The position numbers and the translations under genes are program-made. This document shows, piece after piece, positions 44,793 through 52,496 of a stretch of DNA of 64,000 nucleotides. The stretch is taken from assembly GCF_014191605.1 (NCBI RefSeq), contig NZ_JACHWU010000003.1, forward strand, positions 186,001 through 250,000. The letters are read 5' to 3'. Numbering within the stretch: the first letter of the stretch is position 1; the number at the start of each line of letters is the position of its first letter. A model generated the notes under the pieces. It was not told the DNA's origin. It did not search any database and worked only from the letters and a program-made list of their open reading frames with translations. This DNA comes from Prauserella isguenensis. Its GTDB lineage: Bacteria; Actinomycetota; Actinomycetes; Mycobacteriales; Pseudonocardiaceae.

Positions 44793-46183
44793 GCCACCGT
44801 GCCCAGCCCGGTCACCGCCGTGTCGAGCACGGGGATCTCCTCTCCGTCGGGCCACCGCAGCCGGACACCGCCGGTCGCGGTCAACTCGCCGCATTCGGCC
44901 GACACGGCGGGCCCGGCCGCCGGTTCCCGGTCGCCCACGGTGACCATCGCGAAGCCCGGGAAGCACGTCAGCCAGTCGCCCATCGTCGCGTTCGACGGCC
45001 GTGGCACGTCCGCGACGTCCAGTACGGCGCCGCACCCGCTCGCCTCCGCCAGCATGCCGAGGGTTCCGGCGATTCCCGCCATGGACACGTCCTTGGCGGC
45101 CCGCGGGCGCACCGCGGCCACCGAGCTCTGCATCGTGCGGAGCTCGGTGGTCCGCCGAGTGGACGTCGAGTCCCACTGCGCACCGGTGTAGCCGGGCCGC
45201 CACGACCCACCGAGGTCGGCGGTGAGCCGCACCCGTTGTCCCGGCGCGCCGCCACCTCCCGGCACCGGGTCGGGAGTCCTACCGAGCGCCGTCACCGCCA
45301 ACGACGCCGGTACGCCGAGCTGCGTGTGCCCGCCGAGCACGGGAACGTCCCAGGCCCGGCTCGCGGCCCGCAGCCCGGACAGCACCCGCGAGGCGAACGA
45401 CGCGTCCCGCGCGCCCAGCGCGTCGAGCAGCCCGACCGGGCTCGCACCCATCGCGGTCAGGTCGTTGACGTTGACCAGCACCGAACACCAGCCCGCCCAC
45501 TCCGGGTCGCGTTCGACCATGGACGGCAGGATCGCGTCGCACGCGGCGACCGTGTCGCCACCCGGAACGGGTACACCGTCGTCGCCGACGAACCCGGACA
45601 CGCCCGTCATGCCCTGCAGCAGGGAGCCGAGGGCGGTCTTGGTCGACCGCACCAGCGCCGCCACCCGGCCGATCGGGTGCCGCATCAGCACATGCGGTCT
45701 GCCGGACACGTCCACCTCCCGGACACGCTGCCAGCCGAGGCGGCGGAACATCCGTTCGTTGGCCGGCTGCACCCTCGCCTCGAACCGCAACACGCCCGCG
45801 TTCTCCGCGTACGCCTGCGCCGCCCTGACGAGCGCGGCGCCGACGCGGGTGCCCTCGCGGCGGTGTGCCGGAGCCACCACGAGCCTGCTGCCGTACCACC
45901 ACCCGATGTCTGCCCCGTCTGTCGCCGAATGCAGGCGCACACCTCCGAGCACGGCCCCGGACTGGTCCCTGGCGAGAAGCACCACTGTGCGCGGATCACC
46001 GTCGTGGCCGTCCGTGTCGTCGTTGTCGAAGATCCGTTGCTCGTCGACGAACACCGTGCGCCGCAACGCGCGGTACTCCGCGCGTGCGGCATCGTCGTCC
46101 GCGGGGCCGATACGAAACCGCGGTTGCCGCGCCACGCTGACCGGATCGCCGAGACCCGCCAGTACGTCGGGATACATGCTCAC
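44789..46183 (-). CDS. GNAT acetyltransferase fused to AIR-synthase-like domain (MSMEG_0567/Sll0786 + Sll0787 types)
   Basis: The protein has 464 residues. Residues about 20-165 form a GNAT domain (V-V-A-P-A-H-R-R-E-G-T-R-V-G-A-A binds acetyl-CoA); residues about 170-464 are an AIR-synthase/PurM-like domain with V-N-V-N-D-L-T-A-M-G-A-S-P and a glycine-rich later segment. In cyanobacteria these are the separate genes sll0786 and sll0787. GTG 46183 overlaps the upstream TGA (GTGA); ATG 46177 is possible. A PurM-like domain suggests ATP-driven activation or ring closure, and the GNAT suggests N-acylation of an amine. The reaction is not known. Confidence 0.88.
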   Translation of the reverse strand: MSMYPDVLAGLGDPVSVARQPRFRIGPADDDAARAEYRALRRTVFVDEQRIFDNDDTDGHDGDPRTVVLLARDQSGAVLGGVRLHSATDGADIGWWYGSRLVVAPAHRREGTRVGAALVRAAQAYAENAGVLRFEARVQPANERMFRRLGWQRVREVDVSGRPHVLMRHPIGRVAALVRSTKTALGSLLQGMTGVSGFVGDDGVPVPGGDTVAACDAILPSMVERDPEWAGWCSVLVNVNDLTAMGASPVGLLDALGARDASFASRVLSGLRAASRAWDVPVLGGHTQLGVPASLAVTALGRTPDPVPGGGGAPGQRVRLTADLGGSWRPGYTGAQWDSTSTRRTTELRTMQSSVAAVRPRAAKDVSMAGIAGTLGMLAEASGCGAVLDVADVPRPSNATMGDWLTCFPGFAMVTVGDREPAAGPAVSAECGELTATGGVRLRWPDGEEIPVLDTAVTGLGTVA

Positions 46184-47253
46184 GCTCCCGCCGCACTCAG
46201 CGCACCGCAGGCGCCACAGGCGGCGCAGCCCGCCTGTTGATCGGCGCCGGTCATACCCGCGGCACGCAGGAGGGCCGCGACGCGTTCGGTCACGTCACGG
46301 ACCAACGGCGCCGGGGGCGGCTGCACGCCGTCGGCACGCGCCAGCGTGCCCGCCATCGGACGCATCGGGACGACGAACGGATAGACACCGTGGTCGACGA
46401 GCTCGGCGGCGCCCGCCACCAGCTCGTCCGGGTCCTCGCCGAGGCCGACGAGCAGGTACGTCGAGACCCGGTTGCGGCCGAACACCCGCACCGACTCGTC
46501 CCACGCCTCCCAGTACTCGCTCAGCGGCACGGTCGACTTGCCCGGCATCCAGCGGGCCCGCACGGCGTCGTCGAGCGATTCGACATGGATGCCGATCGAC
46601 GTCGCACCCGCCTGGCGCAACTCCGTCAGCACGCCGAGGTCGCCGGGTGGTTCGATCTGCACCTGGATCGGCAGTCCCGGCACGGCCCGGAGAACGGCCC
46701 GGACGCAGCGTACGAGGTGGCGCGCTCCCCTGTCCGGTCCCGCCGTCGTCCCGGTGGTGAGCACCAGCTGCCGCACCCCGTCGAGGCGTACGGCCGCCTC
46801 GGCTACCTCGGCCAGCTGGGCGGGTGTCTTCGCGGCGACCGTCGACCCCGCCCGCAGCGATTCCTCGATGGTGCAGAACCGGCACCGCTGGTCCTCGACG
46901 TAGCGGATGCACGTCTGCACCACTGTGGAAGCGAGCACGTCCCTGCCGTGCAGCAGGGCGATCCGGTGATACGGCACGCCATCCTCAGTGGACAGTTCGT
47001 AGAACCTCGGCCTGGCGACGGGTTCCACCGACAGGCCGAGGTCCCGGGTCCCGTCGAAAACCCTGCCGTCGCGCACGGTGTAGGGACTCTCCGGGTTCAG
47101 CGGCAGGGTCGCGGCGGCACCACCCACCACGAGATGGCCGTCGTCGCTCGGCCCGGCACCCTTGGTGCGCCGCACCGGTGTCTCCGTCCGGACTCCCTGC
47201 ACCGCCAGATCGACACGCGTCGACACGACCGTGCTTTCGGCATCAGTTGTCAC
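46180..47253 (-). CDS. MSMEG_0568-type radical SAM protein with CX8CX2C cluster motif
   Basis: The 357-residue protein has cysteines at 115, 124 and 127 (T-C-I-R-Y-V-E-D-Q-R-C-R-F-C), spaced CX8CX2C in place of the usual CX3CX2C of radical SAM enzymes, followed by a TIM-barrel-like S-x-x-x-x-x-x-V-x-x-L region including L-V-L-T-T-G-T-T and S-I-G-I-H-V-E-S. It probably holds a 4Fe-4S cluster and cleaves S-adenosylmethionine. The C-terminus ends in a Cys-rich G-C-A-A-C-G-A-C tail, possibly a second cluster or metal site. GTG 47253 follows GGAGGT. It is the likely key chemistry step of the cluster; substrate unknown. Confidence 0.9.
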   Translation of the reverse strand: MTTDAESTVVSTRVDLAVQGVRTETPVRRTKGAGPSDDGHLVVGGAAATLPLNPESPYTVRDGRVFDGTRDLGLSVEPVARPRFYELSTEDGVPYHRIALLHGRDVLASTVVQTCIRYVEDQRCRFCTIEESLRAGSTVAAKTPAQLAEVAEAAVRLDGVRQLVLTTGTTAGPDRGARHLVRCVRAVLRAVPGLPIQVQIEPPGDLGVLTELRQAGATSIGIHVESLDDAVRARWMPGKSTVPLSEYWEAWDESVRVFGRNRVSTYLLVGLGEDPDELVAGAAELVDHGVYPFVVPMRPMAGTLARADGVQPPPAPLVRDVTERVAALLRAAGMTGADQQAGCAACGACGALSAAGA

Positions 47254-47290
47254 GACGTACCTCCGAACTCACCGACGGGCCCGATCACGG

Positions 47291-47803
47291 TCACCACATG
47301 TAGGTCGAATTGATGATCGCGCCCTTGCGCGCGTAGTGGATGAGCGCGTCCTGCACATCGAGCGGATGCGTGGGGATCACACCCTCGATGAGGTCCTCCT
47401 CGCGCAGCCCGTGCAACGACAGTCCGAACCGGCAGCAGTACACCTTGCCGCCTTCGGCTATGAACGTCTTGAGCTGTTCGTTGATGTTGTGCTCGCCGGG
47501 AAACGCCGAACTGCCCGTCGTCGGGAACCCGCGCGTGGCCATGCAGTTCATCGAACCGGGTCCGTAGAAGTAGATGGCGGCCTCGAAACCCTTCCGCAGC
47601 GCGCGGGTCGCCTGCAGGATCGCGACGAAGCTCACCGACGACTCGTGTGCGATGCCGTGCACCAGCGTGAAGTAGGACTGCCCGGGTTCTGCCTGGTAGT
47701 CGGGGAAGACCTTGGTGCCGCCGTAGATGTTGGAGCCGTCGGGAAGCGACGGGTGCGGGATCTCGTTCAGGCTCTGCTGTTCGGTCTCGGTCAGTTCGGG
47801 CAC
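47291..47803 (-). CDS. MSMEG_0572/Sll0783-type nitrogen starvation response protein
   Basis: The 170-residue protein contains N-I-Y-G-G-T-K-V-F, F-Y-G-P-G-S-M-N-C-M and G-K-V-Y-C-C-R-F-G-L-S-L-H-G, which match the conserved Sll0783 family. Two adjacent Cys (C-C) and a Met/Cys pair could bind metal or act in sulphur chemistry. The fold may be DsrE-like, but I cannot confirm that. Sll0783 in Synechocystis is strongly induced by nitrogen limitation and affects PHB formation (from memory). GTG 47803 follows AAGGAG. Radical SAM follows 37 bases downstream. Confidence 0.88.
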   Translation of the reverse strand: MPELTETEQQSLNEIPHPSLPDGSNIYGGTKVFPDYQAEPGQSYFTLVHGIAHESSVSFVAILQATRALRKGFEAAIYFYGPGSMNCMATRGFPTTGSSAFPGEHNINEQLKTFIAEGGKVYCCRFGLSLHGLREEDLIEGVIPTHPLDVQDALIHYARKGAIINSTYMW

Positions 47804-47854
47804 TGTTGCTCCTTCGTCGGTGTCGCGGATTTCCTGACTACGGCCGGCCGGATG

Positions 47855-48682
47855 TCAGCCGTAGAGCTTGTCGAAGTTCTCGCGGAACGCGAGGCGTGCG
47901 AGTTCCCCGTCGCCCGCGGCACCCCTGAGGGCCGCGAGTTCGGCGCCGTGGTCTCCCCAGGGCTCGTCGCTGGCGAACAGCACACGGTCGGCGCCGATGC
48001 CTCGCCGGGAGATCTCCTCGGCGAGCCAACGCGGCGCGAAGCCGATCGCCCACGACAGGTCGGTGTAGACGTGTTTGCCCGCCTCGATCCAGGAGAAGAA
48101 GCGGGAGCCGATCAGCTTGATGTGGCCGCTCATTCCACCGCCGAAGTGCACCAGGTGGATCTTCACGCGGTGGCCGTAGTCGTCGACGAGCGCGCCGACG
48201 TTGTCGATGTCCGAAGCGGCGCCCGGCGACGTGTGCACGTGAACGACGAGGTCGAGCGCCTCGGCGGTCGCGAAGATCTCGTCCAGCAACGGGCGGCAGT
48301 GCGGGTCCGTGGGATCGCCGCCGAGCAGGAAACTGAGCTTGAGTGCACGCACCCCCGGCTCGCCGGCGAGTGCCAGCGCCGCGCGGGTGCGCTGCTCGTC
48401 ACGCGGCAACGGGGAGACCCACAGTGCGGCACGGATCCGATCGTCCGAGGCTGCAGCCTCCACGCAGAGTTCGTTGAACGAGAACGACACGGCCGGGTCG
48501 GGCACGCCGTAGTTCGGGATCACCAACGCGCGCTCGGTTCCCTCGGCGTCCAGGTCCGCGATCAGCTCGGCGATCGTCGCCCGTGCCCGGGAGTCGGGCT
48601 TCACCGCAGGCCCGCCGTAGAACGGGAACGCCAGCATCGAACCGAGGTGCCGGTGCGCATCACAGAAGTCGAACCGTGTCAC
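47855..48682 (-). CDS. Amidohydrolase-2 family metal-dependent hydrolase
   Basis: The 275-residue TIM-barrel protein has the metal motif D-A-H-R-H at the N-terminus (HxH), a later V-H-V-H-T-S-P and I-H-L-V-H-F-G-G, and a late F-A-S-D-E-P-W acid, together matching amidohydrolase-2 enzymes (decarboxylase/hydrolase group). Start GTG 48682 lies six bases after GGAGG. It sits inside the cluster between the FAD oxidoreductase and the 0572-type gene, a place where I do not recall an amidohydrolase in the classical cluster. Likely a hydrolysis or decarboxylation step, substrate unknown. Confidence 0.87.
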   Translation of the reverse strand: MTRFDFCDAHRHLGSMLAFPFYGGPAVKPDSRARATIAELIADLDAEGTERALVIPNYGVPDPAVSFSFNELCVEAAASDDRIRAALWVSPLPRDEQRTRAALALAGEPGVRALKLSFLLGGDPTDPHCRPLLDEIFATAEALDLVVHVHTSPGAASDIDNVGALVDDYGHRVKIHLVHFGGGMSGHIKLIGSRFFSWIEAGKHVYTDLSWAIGFAPRWLAEEISRRGIGADRVLFASDEPWGDHGAELAALRGAAGDGELARLAFRENFDKLYG

Positions 48683-48758
48683 TGATATCCTCCCACATCG
48701 CTGTGTCGCCGCGGCCGCACCACGGCGGCGGTGGCCGCGCCGCCGTTCTCGTGGCCGG

Positions 48759-50087
48759 TCATGCGACCGTGCTCGGTGACGTCCGGAACACACCGGCCGG
48801 GCAGGTGTCCCTGCGGGTTCCAGCGATCCACGGCACGTCGAGTTCTGCGCCCCGGGCTGTGTCGACGATCCGGCGCGCGAGGTATTCCGCGTCGCGGCCG
48901 ACCCCGCTGAATCGCCCCGATCCCCACGTGCGCTGCCACGGCAGCCCCAGGAAGTACAGACCCGGACACCCCGTGGCACCTCGCTGATGTGCCGGATATC
49001 CGCGCCCGTCGAAGACCGGAACGTCGATCCAGCAGTGGTCCATGTCGAAGCCGGTGGCCCACACCACAGACGTGATTCCCGTGCTGTCCAGCACGAGCTC
49101 CCCGGTCTCGTCCGCCGGCTCCCACACCGGGACGTAGCGCCGCTCGGCGGGCGCGTCGAACCCGTGCAGTTCCACATACGCGTCGATCGAGTCCTTGATC
49201 CCCTCGGACACGGCGTCGGCGGCGTCGAGGTTCTCGCGCAGATCCGGGAGGAACCGCACGACCCCGGATTCCGCATCGGACAACCGCCCGTACAGCCGCA
49301 TCCCCTCGAGGGCGAAGGCCCGCAGGTCGATGTCGCGACCGCCGCCCCGTCCGGTGACGTAGTGATTGGCCCGGAATCGGAGGGCATCGACGTCGGAGAA
49401 CTCGTCGATGCCGCGGCGGTAATGGCCCATGTCCTCGAGCCAGTCGACGACGTCCCTGCCGCGGTACCGGCGTGCGACCCTCGGCGCGCCGCCCACGGAC
49501 AGGTGTACCACGCGCCCGGCCAGATGCAGGTCCTCGGCGATCTGGCATCCGGACTGTCCCGATCCGACCACGAGCACCTCGCCGCCGGGGAGCTGCCGCG
49601 GATTCCGGTACGCCGACGAGTGCAGCTGGGTCAGTCCCGAAGGGAGGCGCTCCGCCAGTCGCGGGATCCGCGGGACTTGATACGGCCCGGTGGCCACCAC
49701 GACCTGGTCGGCGGTCATCGTTCCGTGCGATGTGGACAGTACGAAGATCGTGCCGTCGTGGCACAGCCGTGTCACGTCCACTCCCGTGACGAGCGGACAC
49801 GGGAAGGATCGTGCGTAGTCCTCGACGTAGGCCGCGACCTCGTCCCGGGACATGAATCCGCCGGGATCGCTTCCCTCGTAGGGAAAACCGGGGAGGTCGC
49901 ATTGCCGGTTCGGGGTGACGAGACAGAACGAGTCCCAGCGCCGACTGCGCCATTCGAATCCCGGACTCTCCCGCTCCAGCACGACATGCTCGACCCGGTC
50001 CCGAGCCAGGCAGTAACTCATCGCCAGCCCGGCCTGTCCCCCGCCGACGATCGCGACAGTCCGATGCATTCCGTCCACAGTGGTCAT
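48759..50087 (-). CDS. MSMEG_0569-type FAD-dependent oxidoreductase (flavin monooxygenase-like)
   Basis: The 442-residue protein has two Rossmann dinucleotide motifs, G-G-G-Q-A-G near residue 16 for FAD and G-S-G-Q-S-G near residue 175 for NADPH, with W-R-S-R-R-W-D-S-F as in flavin-containing monooxygenases. It probably hydroxylates or oxidises an amine or carbonyl with O2. ATG 50087 overlaps the upstream stop (ATGA) and follows AAAGG; ATG 50069 is possible. It is the second gene of the cluster. Confidence 0.9.
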   Translation of the reverse strand: MTTVDGMHRTVAIVGGGQAGLAMSYCLARDRVEHVVLERESPGFEWRSRRWDSFCLVTPNRQCDLPGFPYEGSDPGGFMSRDEVAAYVEDYARSFPCPLVTGVDVTRLCHDGTIFVLSTSHGTMTADQVVVATGPYQVPRIPRLAERLPSGLTQLHSSAYRNPRQLPGGEVLVVGSGQSGCQIAEDLHLAGRVVHLSVGGAPRVARRYRGRDVVDWLEDMGHYRRGIDEFSDVDALRFRANHYVTGRGGGRDIDLRAFALEGMRLYGRLSDAESGVVRFLPDLRENLDAADAVSEGIKDSIDAYVELHGFDAPAERRYVPVWEPADETGELVLDSTGITSVVWATGFDMDHCWIDVPVFDGRGYPAHQRGATGCPGLYFLGLPWQRTWGSGRFSGVGRDAEYLARRIVDTARGAELDVPWIAGTRRDTCPAGVFRTSPSTVA

Positions 50088-50365
50088 CGGTCGAACCTTT
50101 CGACGAGCACAGCGGCGTCGGCGGGCAGGTCCGTAGCGAGATCGTCGAGCGCCACGACGGTGGCTGCCGCCCTGCCGCACGGGAATCCGTGCACCGCGGC
50201 GACTCGCTCCGACGCGACGACCAGCGCCGCCCTGGTCCGTTCCAGGAAATCGCCGATCCGGTACCGTCCACCGGTCCGGAGGTGCTCCTCGATCACGGTC
50301 GACGGGGAGTAGAACCGGCGCGACACACCGTCCGGCCAGCGCACGTGGAAATACACTTCGGGCAC
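50084..50365 (-). CDS. MSMEG_0570-type nitrogen starvation response protein
   Basis: The 93-residue protein starts V-P-E-V-Y-F-H-V-R-W-P-D-G and contains Y-S-P-S-T-V-I and G-F-P-C near residue 70, matching the small conserved 0570 family found only in these clusters. No catalytic motif is visible; it may be a structural or binding partner. GTG 50365 is chosen because AGGAG is five bases upstream; the frame extends to 50428 without signal. It is the first gene of the nine-gene operon. Confidence 0.85.
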   Translation of the reverse strand: MPEVYFHVRWPDGVSRRFYSPSTVIEEHLRTGGRYRIGDFLERTRAALVVASERVAAVHGFPCGRAAATVVALDDLATDLPADAAVLVERFDR

Positions 50366-50453
50366 GAACACTCCTCTCACGGGGTGGTTCTGCAACGGAC
50401 GGACGGGATACGATCGGCCCGCGGCCATCGCGGCGACGACTTCGCTGCAGTCA

Positions 50454-50477
50454 CTCCGAACACCCGTGTGTTCCGAG
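50454..50477. promoter_or_regulatory. Candidate operator upstream of the Nit1C-like operon
   Basis: Imperfect palindrome CTCCGAACAC-CCGT-GTGTTCCGAG (8 of 10 positions symmetrical) in the 241-base region between the operon and the divergent methyltransferase gene. Confidence 0.45.
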
Positions 50478-50594
50478 CACCGACGGCGATCGGATGTGAC
50501 GAGAACCAGTAGAGCCGCCGACGATTGCCGACCGATGTCACCCGGACTACCCGTGCGTTACCGAGAACGCGCCTTGTTACGAGAAAACGTCCGA

Positions 50595-50600
50595 TAGCCT
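50595..50600 (+). promoter_or_regulatory. -10 box of leaderless promoter, three-domain methyltransferase gene
   Basis: TAGCCT ends six bases before GTG 50607; TTGTTA (50574-50579) lies 15 bases upstream as a possible -35. Confidence 0.55.
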
Positions 50601-50606
50601 CGGGCG

Positions 50607-52130
50607 GTGATGAGCACGCCCGGAGCCACCGCATCCCACCCGGACACCGTGACCGATCCGGAGGCCGCGGCCGCCCTCGTGGACCGCGCCTACCGTCTGA
50701 TCCTCGGCAGGACGCCCGACCCCGACGGCCTGGCCTACTACACGCACCGGCTGCGTTCCGGCGAGCTGTCGGACCGGCAGCTGTGCGCGGCACTGGCCAG
50801 CTCGGACGAGTTCGCGAGCCGGCTCTCCCCCGGCGAGACCGCGGCGTCCGGCGATACCGCACCCGCCGACGGGACGTCCGGCGCGCGGGAGGTGGTCGCC
50901 CGTGAACCCGGGTTCGTCGACGCCGCCGAACTCGCCCGCGCCGCGACGGTCGAGGATCTCGCCGCCACCGCCGAGGCGTACTTCTCGTCGCTCGACGACG
51001 CCGAACTGCTCCTGACCAAGCCGTTCAAGGAACCCGGCGAGGCGGCCGACCTACTGGTGACGTTCGGCCAGGTGCTGCGCGGGCTGCAACCTGCGGCGGG
51101 CATGACGGTGCTCGACTTCGGAGCCGGAACCTGCTGGACGAGCCGCATGCTGACCCAGCTCGGTTGCCGCGTGATCGCCGCGGACGTCTCGCCGTCGGCG
51201 CTCGACCTCGGCCGCGAGCTGTTCCGGCGGCAGCCCGTGCTCGGCGACCGGCCGGAACCGGAGTTCCTGACGTTCGACGGCCACCGCCTCGACCTGCCGG
51301 ACGGCAGTGTCGACCGGATCCTGTCCTACGACGCACTGCACCACGTGCCGAACCCCGACCGGGTGCTCGGCGAGTTCGCCAGGGTGCTGCGCCCCGGCGG
51401 GGTCGCCGCGTTCGCCGAACCGGGGCCGGAGCATTCGCTGCAACCGCAGTCGCAGTACGAGATGCGGCACTTCGGCGTTCTCGAGAGCGACGTGGTGATC
51501 GAACGGGTGTGGGACCGGGCACGCGAGGTCGGGTTCACCGACGTGCGGTTGTGCCTGCTCGACTCGTCGCCGCAGTGGGTCGACCTGCCGACATTCCAGG
51601 ACGTGCTGTCCGGCCGGGCCGACGACTCGGTGTTCCCGGAACCCGCACGCGCGGCGATCGGCGACCGGCGCATGTTCGTGCTGCGCCGCGACGGTGTCGA
51701 GACACCCGACAGCCGCGCCGCCGACGGGCTCGCCGCCGACGTGGTGCTGTCCGACGTCGACGTCACGGCAGGCGACGGCGACCCGATCGCCGCGACCGTC
51801 CGCGGCACGTGCCTGCTGCGCAACACCGGCACCCGCACGTGGTTGCCCTCCGACGCCCGGTACGGCCCCGTGTTCCTCGGCGCTCGCGTGCGCACCGCCG
51901 ACGGCTCGCTCAGCGACCGCCTCGCCGACTCCGGGGGCCGCATCGCCCTGCCGGGACGCGGCGTCGCCCCGGGCGAGGAGGTGACCGTCGCCGTGGACCT
52001 CGACGTGCCCGCACGGCTCGGCGACGGCACGGGCGGCGGCCCGGTCGCCGTCGAGTTCGATCCCGTCAGCGAGTTCGTGTGCTGGTTCTCCGTCAACGGG
52101 TCGACCCCGGCGACGGTGCCGCTGCCCTGA
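50607..52130 (+). CDS. Three-domain SAM methyltransferase (DUF4214-like, methyltransferase, Ig-like)
   Basis: The protein has 507 residues. Residues about 20-70 resemble DUF4214 (Y-R-L-I-L-G-R-T-P-D-P-D-G-L-A-Y-Y), usually found in secreted or surface glycoconjugate proteins. Residues about 130-330 are a class I methyltransferase (V-L-D-F-G-A-G-T-C as motif I; Y-D-A-L-H-H-V-P-N-P). Residues about 395-505 form a beta-rich domain like the Ig-like NBR1-type domain (L-R-N-T-G-T-R-T-W). The start is GTG 50607 (leaderless) or ATG 50610. It may modify a sugar or surface polymer. It is divergent from the Nit1C-like operon, so a functional link is possible but unproven. Confidence 0.86.
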   Translation: MMSTPGATASHPDTVTDPEAAAALVDRAYRLILGRTPDPDGLAYYTHRLRSGELSDRQLCAALASSDEFASRLSPGETAASGDTAPADGTSGAREVVAREPGFVDAAELARAATVEDLAATAEAYFSSLDDAELLLTKPFKEPGEAADLLVTFGQVLRGLQPAAGMTVLDFGAGTCWTSRMLTQLGCRVIAADVSPSALDLGRELFRRQPVLGDRPEPEFLTFDGHRLDLPDGSVDRILSYDALHHVPNPDRVLGEFARVLRPGGVAAFAEPGPEHSLQPQSQYEMRHFGVLESDVVIERVWDRAREVGFTDVRLCLLDSSPQWVDLPTFQDVLSGRADDSVFPEPARAAIGDRRMFVLRRDGVETPDSRAADGLAADVVLSDVDVTAGDGDPIAATVRGTCLLRNTGTRTWLPSDARYGPVFLGARVRTADGSLSDRLADSGGRIALPGRGVAPGEEVTVAVDLDVPARLGDGTGGGPVAVEFDPVSEFVCWFSVNGSTPATVPLP

Positions 52131-52496
52131 CGTCACTGGCCGGCGGCACCGGCTGCCGCCACGTCACCCGTCGCCGGACCTCACCCACGCTGTCCTGTTT
52201 GTCGGCTTCATCAGCGTTACTGGCCGGTCACCCCCGCGTTTTCTCCCCGTTGTACGACTTCCCGGACGTCCCGACCCATACGAATGAACCACTGTCGACG
52301 GGGAGCGGTAGCCTCCGCTCGCACATTCGGGGCAGACCTGCGGCGCAGGGACCGCATGGGACACGCGCAGACGGCGCAAACGAGGTGAACACCGATCCAG
52401 CAGGCGACGACGGCGGGCCCGGCAGGCACGGGCCCCACGGAGGCGAACCTGTACGCCGCCTTCCGCCGCTACGCGGTCGGCGTACGGATCGCCGTC

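Noticed and set aside
50366-50428. N-terminal extension of the 0570-type protein
   Set aside because: The family sequence starts at V-P-E-V and the ribosome site is directly before GTG 50365.
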